Assembly (NCBI GenBank): GCA_016872175.1
Contig: VHBA01000019.1
Span: 1 to 40,365 of the forward strand
Direction of reading: 5' to 3'
DNA length: 40,365 bases
From: Sphingomonadales bacterium
Lineage (GTDB): Bacteria; Bacteroidota; Bacteroidia; NS11-12g; UBA955
Made by a program: the position numbers and the translations under genes. This document shows positions 16,028 through 24,800 of this stretch, in pieces; within the stretch, counting starts at the first letter, position 1; every line of letters begins with the position of its first letter. The notes beneath the pieces are model-generated. The model did not search any database and was not told where the DNA came from. It saw only the letters and a list, made by a program, of their open reading frames with translations.

Positions 16028-16450
16028 ATGAAAAAATTCTCATTCATTATGCTTGCTATGGCCTTTATGGCACTTGCAACTTTCTCTTCATGCGGCAAGT
16101 ATGAAGACGGCCCCGGTTTTTCACTTAGCTCGAAGAAAGCCCGTGTAGCCAACACTTGGGTTATTGAAAAGTGCATGGTAAATGGTCAGGATATTACCGC
16201 CGCCTTTCTGTTATTTCTGGGAACCCACTCTTTGGAATTTAAGAAAGACGGATCCTATGAGTTTATAGTAGATGGTGACAGGGAAACAGGTACCTGGTCA
16301 TTCGACAGCAAAAAAGAGAATCTGGAATTGATGGAAAGTGGCAGCACTACTAAATATCTTCAGAAAATAACCCGACTGACCGGCGATGAAATGTGGCTGG
16401 TAGAAGATGATGGAACCGATAAAACGGAGTATCACTACAAGTCTAAATAA
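16028..16450 (+). CDS. Lipocalin-like lipoprotein
   Basis: This 140-residue predicted lipoprotein has a signal sequence (MKKFSFIMLAMAFMALATFS) ending at a lipobox-like FSSC, with Cys22 as the likely acylation site followed by GKYEDGP. The mature part has short beta-strands, including NTWVIEKCMVNG, SYEFIVDGDRETGTWSFD and EMWLVEDD. These are the spaced W and GTW features of the small lipocalin-like/META-like lipoproteins common in Bacteroidota. Function is unknown. The ATG at 16028 is preferred to upstream in-frame starts because it begins the signal peptide. It has its own -7 element and an intrinsic terminator, so it is probably a single-gene transcript. Confidence 0.78.
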   Translation: MKKFSFIMLAMAFMALATFSSCGKYEDGPGFSLSSKKARVANTWVIEKCMVNGQDITAAFLLFLGTHSLEFKKDGSYEFIVDGDRETGTWSFDSKKENLELMESGSTTKYLQKITRLTGDEMWLVEDDGTDKTEYHYKSK

Positions 16451-16473
16451 TTTACTTTTAAAAAGTAGGTATG

Positions 16474-16503
16474 AAAGCCGCAGCATTCGTTGCGGCTTTT
16501 TTA
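16474..16503 (+). terminator. Rho-independent terminator after the lipoprotein gene
   Basis: AAAGCCGCA (16474-16482) pairs with TGCGGCTTT (16491-16499) around an 8-nt loop and runs into a T-tract. It lies 24 bp past the stop codon at 16450. Confidence 0.8.
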
Positions 16504-16564
16504 TTATCCTTTGTTTCCGCAAATCGAAATTGGCACATGATTTGATTTACTAAGCAAAACGTAT

Positions 16565-17062
16565 ATGAAAAACATTCTTGTCCTTGCTGCCGCTCTTGTT
16601 ATTTTTGTCTTTACGGTCAATGCCCAGAACCAGACCCTGCCTTCCATTCAGGTGAAAAGCATGGAAGGTCAACCTCTGGATTTCAAAACCGTGGCCGAAC
16701 CCGGAAAAATCACCGTGATTTCCTTCTGGGCTACCTGGTGCGTTCCCTGTATTAAAGAGTTGGAAGCTATCAATGAGCATTATGCCGATTGGAAAGAAAA
16801 ATATAACCTTAAGTTGGTGGCTGTAAGTACGGATGACGCCAGAACCAGCAAGAAAGTAAAACCAAAAGTACTCGGTTATGGCTGGGAGTATGATATTATA
16901 ATGGATGAAAACTCAGACCTTGCACGTGCTATGAATGTGAATAATCCGCCAATGACATTTATTGTGGATGGAAGTGGCAATGTAGTATGGTCGCACCAAG
17001 GTTATACGCCTGGAGCGGAGGAAGAACTTGAAGCCCAGATAAAGCGAATTGCAGGCAAATAA
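16565..17062 (+). CDS. TlpA-like periplasmic thiol-disulfide oxidoreductase
   Basis: This 165-residue exported thioredoxin-fold protein has a signal peptide (first 20 residues, ending TVNAQN) and the active site FWATWCVPC with Cys59 and Cys62. The cis-proline region is NNPPMTFIVDGSG. This is the TlpA/ResA architecture: periplasmic reductases that keep cytochrome c or other envelope thiols reduced. The charged EKYNLKLVAVSTDDART segment after helix 2 is typical of the Bacteroidota versions. It stands alone between a terminator and the ferritin gene. The actual substrate cannot be read from the sequence. Confidence 0.88.
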   Translation: MKNILVLAAALVIFVFTVNAQNQTLPSIQVKSMEGQPLDFKTVAEPGKITVISFWATWCVPCIKELEAINEHYADWKEKYNLKLVAVSTDDARTSKKVKPKVLGYGWEYDIIMDENSDLARAMNVNNPPMTFIVDGSGNVVWSHQGYTPGAEEELEAQIKRIAGK

Positions 17063-17110
17063 AACAAAAACGCATCAGGCGGGTTTTATTTGTAATTTAG
17101 CACACTCATT

Positions 17111-17632
17111 ATGATTTCAAAAACAATTGAAAAAGCCCTTCAGCACCAGATTGCGCTGGAGGCCTACTCAGGTGCCGTATACCTGAGCATGGCCAGCTGG
17201 ATGGATGCAGAGGGATTTGAAGGAGCTGCTGCATTTTTCTACAAGCAAAGCGATGAAGAAAGAATGCACATGCTCAAGATTTTTCATTTTATTAATGATA
17301 ACGACGGCCATGCTATGGTTCCTGCCATTGAAGCTCCACCGAAATCATTTAAGGACTTTCATACTTGTTTCAAAAATGTACTGGAACAGGAGCAAAAAGT
17401 TACCCAAAGTATTCACGAACTCGTGAATGTTTCACTGAAAGAGCGCGACCATGCCGCCAATAATTTTCTGCAATGGTATGTAAGTGAGCAGATGGAAGAA
17501 GAAAAGCAGGTAAAAAGTATTCTTAATAAAATCAAAATCATTGGCAAAGACGGCAGCGGATTGTACCTGCTGGACCGTGAGCTGGGCGAAATGGCCGCAA
17601 CAACTGCCGATGGGGAAGAGGCAGGCGCCTGA
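17111..17632 (+). CDS. ftnA: Non-haem ferritin
   Basis: Ferritin oxidises ferrous iron and stores it inside a 24-subunit shell in the cytosol. The 173-residue protein has all ferroxidase ligands at the same numbers as E. coli FtnA: Glu17, Glu50, His53, Glu94, Gln127 and Glu130. Glu49 and Glu126 are also present for the third site. The motifs EAYSGAVYLSMASWMDAEGF and SDEERMHMLKIF are textbook. There is no haem-binding methionine signature, so it is not a bacterioferritin. The C-terminal 20 residues are low-complexity Ala/Glu/Gly. Upstream TAATTTAG (17093-17100) is one base from the -7 consensus. Such genes are usually iron- or peroxide-regulated, but no operator is recognisable. Confidence 0.95.
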   Translation: MISKTIEKALQHQIALEAYSGAVYLSMASWMDAEGFEGAAAFFYKQSDEERMHMLKIFHFINDNDGHAMVPAIEAPPKSFKDFHTCFKNVLEQEQKVTQSIHELVNVSLKERDHAANNFLQWYVSEQMEEEKQVKSILNKIKIIGKDGSGLYLLDRELGEMAATTADGEEAGA

Positions 17633-17702
17633 TTTTTCGTAAAGGCTGTGTAATAAATGAGGCACTCTCGGATACGGGGTGTTCAAGTGCACGGGCAATC
17701 AT

Positions 17703-17710
17703 TATTTTTG
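17703..17710 (+). promoter_or_regulatory. Putative -7 element of the gldA operon
   Basis: TATTTTTG matches TAnnTTTG exactly. The GTG start of gldA is at 17721, only 10 bp past the element, so the leader would be about 4 nt. No TTTG box is seen at the expected upstream distance. Confidence 0.45.
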
Positions 17711-17720
17711 CAAAACCAAC

Positions 17721-18700
17721 GTGAGTATTCAGGTAAATAATCTGACCAAGATTTATGGCACACAAACAGCTGTAAATAATGTTTCGTTCGAAATAAAGCC
17801 CGGCGAAATAGTAGGTTTTTTAGGCCCAAATGGCGCCGGTAAAAGCACTACCATGAAAATGCTTACCTGCTATATTACACCAACATCCGGCGAGGCCAAA
17901 GTCTGCAATTTGGACGTTTCGGACCAGAGTATTCAGGTACACCAACATCCGGCGAGGCCAAAGTCTGCAATTTGGACGTTTCGGACCAGAGTATTCAGGT
18001 ACGGAAACATGTTGGTTACCTGCCCGAGCACAATCCTCTTTATCTGGACATGTATGTTAAGGAATATCTGGCATTTGCTGCGGGTATGGGTGGTGTGAAA
18101 AAAGTGAATGAACGTGTGGATGAAGTGATTGCACTTACCCACCTCGGTATAGAGAAACACAAGAAAATCGGGCAGCTTTCCAAAGGTTACCGACAGCGTG
18201 TGGGCCTTGCACAGGCCATTATTCACAATCCTGATGTGCTGATACTGGATGAGCCTACCAGCGGACTTGATCCCAATCAGGTAATGGAAATTCGCGATTT
18301 AATTAGAAACCTGGGAAGCAATAAGACTATTATGCTCAGCACCCACATTATGCAGGAGGTGGAAGCGATTTGCAGTCGTGTTATTATCATTGATAAAGGT
18401 ATTATTGTGGCTGATGATAAACTTGAAAATCTGCGCAACCGTTCTGAGGGGAAATGGCTGGTGCGTGTTCAATTTGCAACCGATGTTGACGAAAAAGCCC
18501 TGAAATCCATACAAGGATTGTTGCAGACTAACCTTCTGGGAAACAACACCTGGAGACTTACAGGTGATAATGAAAATTTCAGACAGGCAGTTTCACAGTT
18601 TGCTCTGTCATCAAACCTTGAAGTAACAGAATTGGTGAGCGAAAAAGACTCACTGGAATCTATATTCAGACAATTAACCGGCCATGTGGACAGTTTATAA
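17721..18700 (+). pseudogene. gldA: Gliding motility ABC transporter ATPase GldA, frameshifted by a 62-bp tandem duplication
   Basis: GldA is the ATPase of the GldAFG ABC transporter required for gliding in Bacteroidota. Frame 1 starts at GTG 17721 ([18 protein letters not shown]) and carries Walker [10 protein letters not shown] (about 35-43). After Val73 it runs out of register into 52 unrelated residues and stops at 18098. The rest of the protein is in another frame up to 18700: Q-loop [10 protein letters not shown], signature LSKGYRQRVGLAQA, Walker B VLILDEPTSGLD, and H-loop STHIMQE. The cause is a perfect 62-bp direct duplication (17877-17938 and 17939-18000). Deleting one copy restores a continuous 305-residue protein, the normal GldA size. 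As written, no product has both Walker motifs. gldF starts 17 bp inside the 3' end. Start choice: the ORF extends upstream, but GTG follows the -7 element. Confidence 0.9.
17877..18000 (+). repeat. Perfect 62-bp tandem duplication inside gldA
   Basis: 17877-17938 and 17939-18000 are identical. The match continues 1 bp before and 2 bp after, giving a 3-bp TAC microhomology at the junction. Sixty-two is not a multiple of three, so the duplication shifts the frame. No divergence between the copies means it is recent or artefactual. Confidence 0.97.
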
Positions 18701-19412
18701 AAAAGAAATACGCAGTTTTTTGAGTTCGCTCATTGCCTACATGGTAATGCTCGTGTTTTTAGGTGCCACAGGTTTATTTATGTGGGTAATCAAGGGCAAT
18801 TCAGTATTTGATCTGGGACTTGCAAGCATGCAGGTTATGTTTGAAATGGCTCCCTATATTTTTATATTCCTTATTTCGGCCATTACCATGCGCAGTTTTT
18901 CTGAAGAGAAAAGGCTTGGAACCCTTGAAACACTGACCACAAGGCCAGTTTCAGACCTGGGAATTATTTTGGGGAAATATTTGGCTGGCGTTACCCTTCT
19001 GCTCATTTCCTTGTTGCCTACACTTGTTTACTATTACAGCCTTTCAAAGCTGGGGCAGACAGAGGGAAACATTGATACCGGTGCCATGTGGGGAAGCTAC
19101 TTCGGACTTGTTATGCTGGGCATGGCTTATACTGCGATGGGTGTTTTTTCCTCTGCAGTAACCGACAACCAGATTGTAGCCCTAATCTGCAGTATGGCAC
19201 TGGGTTTCTTTTTCTATGTAGTGCTGGGAATGATGGGTGATATATCGGCGCTGGATGCCATCGGAAAGAGCCTGGAATGGTTTAGTCTGGAATATCATTA
19301 CGATAGTATGAGCCGCGGTGTGCTTGATACCCGAGATATACTTTATATGCTGAGTTTCAGCGCATTGTTTATTGGTCTTACCAAAACCGTATTTGAAAGC
19401 AGAAAATGGTGA
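18684..19412 (+). CDS. gldF: Gliding motility ABC transporter permease GldF
   Basis: GldF is the membrane subunit that pairs with GldA and GldG. The 242-residue protein begins MWTVYKKEIRSFLSSLIAYM and has six hydrophobic segments in the ABC-2 permease pattern. The cytoplasmic coupling stretch EEKRLGTLETLTTRPVSD follows the second segment. Length matches GldF of Flavobacterium (about 240). The start at 18684 overlaps the gldA end by 17 bp and its own stop overlaps the gldG start, so translation is probably coupled along the operon. The gene itself is intact, but its expression could suffer because gldA translation now stops about 590 bp upstream. Confidence 0.93.
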   Translation: MWTVYKKEIRSFLSSLIAYMVMLVFLGATGLFMWVIKGNSVFDLGLASMQVMFEMAPYIFIFLISAITMRSFSEEKRLGTLETLTTRPVSDLGIILGKYLAGVTLLLISLLPTLVYYYSLSKLGQTEGNIDTGAMWGSYFGLVMLGMAYTAMGVFSSAVTDNQIVALICSMALGFFFYVVLGMMGDISALDAIGKSLEWFSLEYHYDSMSRGVLDTRDILYMLSFSALFIGLTKTVFESRKW

Positions 19413-21175
19413 TGAAAAAACGCAGACTCCATAAAACCCAAAGCTGGCTTGAATTGCTGATGCTACTTGTGGGCATTGTGGTTATCAATGCCCTGTCATC
19501 ATTATACTACAAACGGTTTGACCTCACACAGGAAAAACGCTACACGCTGAGTGAAACCAGCAAAAACCTAGCATCTCAAGTTGAGGAGAAACTTTACTTT
19601 AAACTTTACCTTGATGGAGAAATGAGCGCAAAATTCAAACAGTTGCGCAACGAAATACGCGATATGGCGTATGAATTTCGGGAAGCCAGCCGTGGAAAAA
19701 TAGAAATTGAAGTTTCCGATCCACTCAAGGATAAAGATAAAAAAGAAGTAGCCGGGATACTGGAAAGCTTTGCTGAACGTGGCATGGAGCCGGTGAGGGA
19801 TGTTGACAGCGAGGATGGTGATGAAACCCGAATTAAGTATCTGGTACCCGGTGCTGAATGTATCTACAGGGGTAAAACTATAGCCATCAGGTTTTTTCAG
19901 TTTGATGTGTCAGTAGATATTGAGAAGAATATAAAAGGAGCCATTGACAATATTGAATATGAAATGGCCAATGCGTTGCGCCAGTGTGTTACCGAAAAAG
20001 CCAAAAAAATAATAGTGGCTGACGGAAGCGGAGAAATGCTCGATGCACGTGTAGGATCATTCGCCAAGGAATTAAGCCGGTATTACAGTGTTGAACCGCT
20101 TAACCTGAATATTGCAGACCCCGAATCTGTACGACCTTTTGAGGCACAGATTAAATCAGCACCTGATAGTGCAGAAATGGTTTTGCTGAAAGGACTGCAG
20201 CGCCGACTTAACAGCGCGGATCTCCTTATGGTAGTTAAGCCTGAAATGGATTACTCTGTAGCAGAAATGTTTCTTATCGATCAGTTCATTATGAAAGGTG
20301 GCAAGGTGATCTGGTTATTGGATCCGGTTCACATAGAAATTGACAGCTTTCAGACGGCCCCCACTGTGATGGCTATGAACAAAGGTCTTGAGAACATTAA
20401 CGCAGGTTTGTTTAGATATGGCGTAGGGGTTAATACAGATTTACTACAGGATTTGTGGTGCAACAGAATCCCTTTGCCCATGGGCGGAAGAATGGAAATG
20501 ATACCTTTTCCTTATTTTCCGCTGTTTACAAGCAAGGGGACTTCGCACATCATAACCAAAAATGTGGGTGCAGTATGGGCCCAGTTCCCGGGTACACTGA
20601 AATTAAAAAACCGCGATAGCAGTCTGAAAACAACGCCACTGTTGGTGTCTTCGCCATATACAAAAGTAGCCAATGCGCCGGCCACTGTTGAACTGATGAC
20701 TACGGCCATGATGAGTACGGATAAAAATTATCCTAAAACCATGAAAGGCGGACCACAGGTGAGTGGAGCGTTACTGGAGGGAAAATTCAAGTCTACATTT
20801 CTATACCAGAAAAAACCCAGCCTCGGAAACTATTTATCTGAAGGAAAAAGCGCCATGGTGGTATTAGCAGATGGGGATATTATTCGGAATTTTGTAAGCA
20901 GCAAAGGAGGTAATTTTCCCACCGGTTACGACCGCTATAGCCAGATAACATTTGCCAATCAGAAGTTTTTACAAAATTGCGTAGACTACTTAATTGATGA
21001 TAATGGGCTCATAGAAATCAGGGCAAGGGAAACACAATTGCGATTGCTGGATCCAGTAAAAGTGAAGGAAGAAAAAAGCTATTGGCAGTGGCTCAATTTA
21101 CTGCTGCCACTGTTTTTCATAGTTTTGCTGGGAGTGGTTAATTTTGTGATTCGCAAAAGAAAATATACCCGATAA
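19406..21175 (+). CDS. gldG: Gliding motility protein GldG (ABC auxiliary subunit)
   Basis: GldG is the third component of the Gld ABC transporter. The 589-residue protein has a cytoplasmic N terminus, a membrane segment (SWLELLMLLVGIVVINALSS) and the family opening RFDLTQEKRYTLSETSKNL. A large extracytoplasmic domain of the ABC_transp_aux type follows, and then a C-terminal membrane anchor (LLPLFFIVLLGVVNFVIRKR). Architecture and length agree with F. johnsoniae GldG. It starts at ATG 19406, overlapping the gldF stop; a second in-frame ATG at 19412 is equally possible. Its stop is 2 bp before ruvA, so ruvA joins the same transcription unit. Confidence 0.92.
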   Translation: MVMKKRRLHKTQSWLELLMLLVGIVVINALSSLYYKRFDLTQEKRYTLSETSKNLASQVEEKLYFKLYLDGEMSAKFKQLRNEIRDMAYEFREASRGKIEIEVSDPLKDKDKKEVAGILESFAERGMEPVRDVDSEDGDETRIKYLVPGAECIYRGKTIAIRFFQFDVSVDIEKNIKGAIDNIEYEMANALRQCVTEKAKKIIVADGSGEMLDARVGSFAKELSRYYSVEPLNLNIADPESVRPFEAQIKSAPDSAEMVLLKGLQRRLNSADLLMVVKPEMDYSVAEMFLIDQFIMKGGKVIWLLDPVHIEIDSFQTAPTVMAMNKGLENINAGLFRYGVGVNTDLLQDLWCNRIPLPMGGRMEMIPFPYFPLFTSKGTSHIITKNVGAVWAQFPGTLKLKNRDSSLKTTPLLVSSPYTKVANAPATVELMTTAMMSTDKNYPKTMKGGPQVSGALLEGKFKSTFLYQKKPSLGNYLSEGKSAMVVLADGDIIRNFVSSKGGNFPTGYDRYSQITFANQKFLQNCVDYLIDDNGLIEIRARETQLRLLDPVKVKEEKSYWQWLNLLLPLFFIVLLGVVNFVIRKRKYTR

Positions 21176-21177
21176 TC

Positions 21178-21783
21178 ATGTTTGATTTTATTGAAGGCAA
21201 TATTGAAAAAATAAGTCCTACCCATGTGGTAATTGAGAATGCAGGTATGGGATATCTCATGTCAATCAGTATTTACACGTACGAAAAAATAAAATCGAAA
21301 AAACTGGCCAGGGTATTTGTTGAACAAACCTTCAAGGTTGAAAACCAAAATCCGGTTGGAATTGTCTTGTTTGGATTCAGCGAACCGGAAGAGCGAGAAA
21401 TGTTTAGGTTGCTGACTTCTGTAAGTGGAGTGGGTAACAACACAGGCATTCTTATGCTTAGCAGCCTGGATGCTGAATCACTATCTGCAGCTATCCTAAA
21501 TGGAAATGTGGGTTTGCTGAAAAGTATCAAAGGAATAGGAGAGAAAACAGCACAGCGCATTGTGCTGGAATTGCGTGATAAACTGGGTGGCAAAAAAATA
21601 AAGGGTGGGGCAACGATGGTAAATCCGGGTGTGTCTGATGCTATGAATGAAGCCATCGCTGCTTTGCTGAGCCTGGGATACAATAAAGGTGCTGCTGAAA
21701 AGGCACTGATGAAAGTATATGATAATGGTAAAACAACACTGTCTGTGGAGGAACTTATTCGTAATTCACTTAAAATATTGTAA
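21178..21783 (+). CDS. ruvA: Holliday junction branch migration protein RuvA
   Basis: RuvA binds Holliday junctions as a tetramer and directs the RuvB motor during recombinational repair. The 201-residue protein has the N-terminal OB fold (MFDFIEGNIEKISPTHVVIE), two helix-hairpin-helix motifs (LTSVSGVGNNTG and LKSIKGIGEKTAQRI) and the C-terminal domain III that contacts RuvB (ALLSLGYNKGAAEKAL). Length is typical. It follows gldG by 2 bp and precedes sprA by 69 bp. A ruvA-sprA neighbourhood is known in Flavobacterium. There is no evident functional tie to motility. Confidence 0.96.
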   Translation: MFDFIEGNIEKISPTHVVIENAGMGYLMSISIYTYEKIKSKKLARVFVEQTFKVENQNPVGIVLFGFSEPEEREMFRLLTSVSGVGNNTGILMLSSLDAESLSAAILNGNVGLLKSIKGIGEKTAQRIVLELRDKLGGKKIKGGATMVNPGVSDAMNEAIAALLSLGYNKGAAEKALMKVYDNGKTTLSVEELIRNSLKIL

Positions 21784-21852
21784 ATTGCACCTTTTAACAC
21801 AAATCTGACAATATAGAAAGAACCACTACGTTTACTTTTTTCTGTTTTAAGT

Positions 21853-24800
21853 ATGAAAAATTCCGGCCGTAAGGCATGGTTTAGCACGATGTCAGTATTA
21901 CTGAAAGGTTATTTTACCTTTCTTTTCCTGTTGCTTTTTATACAAAACGTATCTGCTCAAACTGACTCTCTGAAATTCAATATTAATTCAGGGAAACCAT
22001 GGCAGAAAAATAAATCAACCTCGAATATTGACCTCCAAAATCCCATAACATCCGAGTGGAAATATAATTCTAAGACCAACCGCTACGAGGAATTTAAAAC
22101 TATGGGAGGTATGTCATTCCCTACCGGAAAATCACTTTCATTAGCTGATTATTTCAAGGAGACTACCCGGGCAAACCGCCTGGATTATTACCGCGAGAAA
22201 TCCCAGAATGCCAGCTACAACAATGGTAGCGCGGGAAAGGGAAGTATAAACGACTACATAAAAACAGAACTTACCAATCCTACCATTAGTAAAATATTTG
22301 GGGAAGGCGGTGTTGACTTTCAACTGAATGGTTCTGCTATGATCAAGCTGGGGGGCAATGTGAATGTGAACCGAAACCCTTCATTCAGTAAGCGACAGCA
22401 GCGGTATTTTGTTCCTGTTTTTGACCAGCAATTGCAAATAAGTGCCAATGGCATGGTGGGTCAAAATGTGAAGCTGGGTATTAATTATGATACCGAAGCT
22501 GCATTTGAATTTGACAATCAGACCAATCTGGGATGGAAAGGCAAGCCCGATGGTATCTTGAAGGATGTGCAGGTTGGTAACGTAAGATTAAATCTACCTA
22601 CGCAACTTATCAAACCAGCTAATAACCTATTTGGTTTCAGCACAACCATGCAGTTTGGAAAAACTACGGTTAAAACAGTGTTTAGCCAGAACAAAGGGCA
22701 AAGCACAGAAACAGTTCTGCAAGGAGGTCAGCAACTCAATGAATTTAAAATAACCTCAGATAATTATGACCAGAACCGCCACTTCTTTCTGTCGCAGTAT
22801 TTTCATAATAATTACAACAAATCTCTTGAAAATTTACCAATAGTAGCAAGTGGGGTAATAATTAACAGGGTAGAGGTTTGGGTAACAAACCGTAGCGCAA
22901 ATATTGAAACACCACGCGACATAGTGGTTTTTCATGATATGGGCGAATCAAAACCATACCGCACCAACCTGGGAGGTAACATAGATCCTGCGCCCGATAA
23001 TTCATCCAACGCATTATATGCACAAATAGCCAATGATAACCTTGTCAGGAAAAACGGTACGGCAGTAGACAGGCTGTATTCTATGTATCCTTATTTTGAG
23101 CAAACCGTAGATTTTGATATATTAAACAATGCTAAGCAGCTTAATAGCAATGAATATACCCTGAATTCACAGTTGGGCTATATATCGCTGAATCAACCCC
23201 TCAATAATGACGAGATATTGGCCGTTGCATTCGAGTATACACTAAACGGAAAGGTTTATACCGTGGGAGAATTCAGCCGAGACGTGCCACCGGGAGACCA
23301 GCGAATGCTGTTTTTGAAAATGCTGAAAGGCAATACCATCAGAACCAAACTGCCCATGTGGAATCTGATGATGAAAAATATCTACACCCTCAATACATAC
23401 AGTCTTTCCCTTGAGGATTTCAAGTTGAATGTTTTGTATGCGGACGATACCAGTGGTGCAGATTACAATTATTTACCGGTTCGAAATGCGGTTCCCGCCT
23501 TCGCCAACGGCAATCCACTAATTAGGGTGCTGGGGCTGGATAAATTAAACCGACAGCAAGAAGCCAAACCAGACGGGATTTTTGATGCCATTGAAGGTCT
23601 GACAGTGCAGGCGCAATATGCCCGTATTATTTTTCCGGTAACAGAGCCTTTCGGCGATTTCATGCGCGAAAAGTTTGGAAGTAGAACGGATCTCGCTGAT
23701 TTTTATTGCTATGATGCACTGTATGACAGCACTAAATGGCTCGCACAGCAAGATGTAAAACACAATAAATTCTTCCTTGCCGGAAGTTATAAAAGTCCCA
23801 ATGGCGCAGAATTGTTCCTTGGCACCACCAACCTGCAGCGCGGTTCCGTAAGGGTTACCGCCAATGGTCGTCCCTTGCAGGAAGGTATGGATTATGAAGT
23901 GGATTATGCCCTTGGGCGTGTCCGTATCATAAATGACGGACTGCTCCGCGGCGGTGCTGAGATTCGCGCCAGTGCAGATGGTCAGAGCTTCTTTAATATT
24001 CAGCAAAAAACACTGATAGGCGGTAGGGTAGAGCATAAATTTAATAATAACCTGCTGTTGGGTGCAACAGCGCTGCATATGTACGAGCGCCCACTAACAA
24101 CCAAAACCAATTTTAACGAGGAGCCTTTGCTGAACTCTATTATAGGAGCAGATGTAGCATACAGCAATAAGTCAAGGTTTATTACCCGTATGGTTGATAG
24201 GTTACCATTCCTTGAAACAAAGGAAATTAGCCGAATTACTGCGTATGGTGAATTTGCCAAAATCATCCCGCATAACCATCGCTCACAGGGTGGCCAGCGT
24301 GGCATATCCAATTTGGAAGATTTTGAAAATGCTGAATTGCCCAATGATTTAAAGCAAATCACCAACTGGACGGTTGCGAGTATTCCCCAAAAGCAGCCTG
24401 ATCTTTTTGCTGAAACCAAAGATACCAGCAAATTGAATTGGATGAACCGGCATGGCAGCCTATCCTATTACAGCATCGATCAGCTGTTCTACCGCGAGGA
24501 AGACATGCCTGATAATATCAAGGCCAGGGTAGATGATATTCTGAGTGATCCTTACATGCGGCAGATTGATCAGCGTGAAGTATTTCCACAGCGACAATTT
24601 CCTCCGGGAACGCCAACGCTGCTGACTACCTTAGACTTAGTATATCGCCCAACGCTGCGAGGATTATATAATTTTAACTCAGATCCGACTCAAATTAATG
24701 CCAACGGACGCCTGTTGCAACCTGAGCGTAGCTGGGCAGGTATCATGCGCCGTATTGACCAGAATGATTTTGAGGCCGCCAACATTGATTACATCGAAGT

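Noticed and set aside
22141-24431. Minus-strand frames of 60 to 177 codons opposite sprA
   Set aside because: All are antisense to the continuous SprA frame, lack motifs, and are expected by chance in a 7-kb gene.
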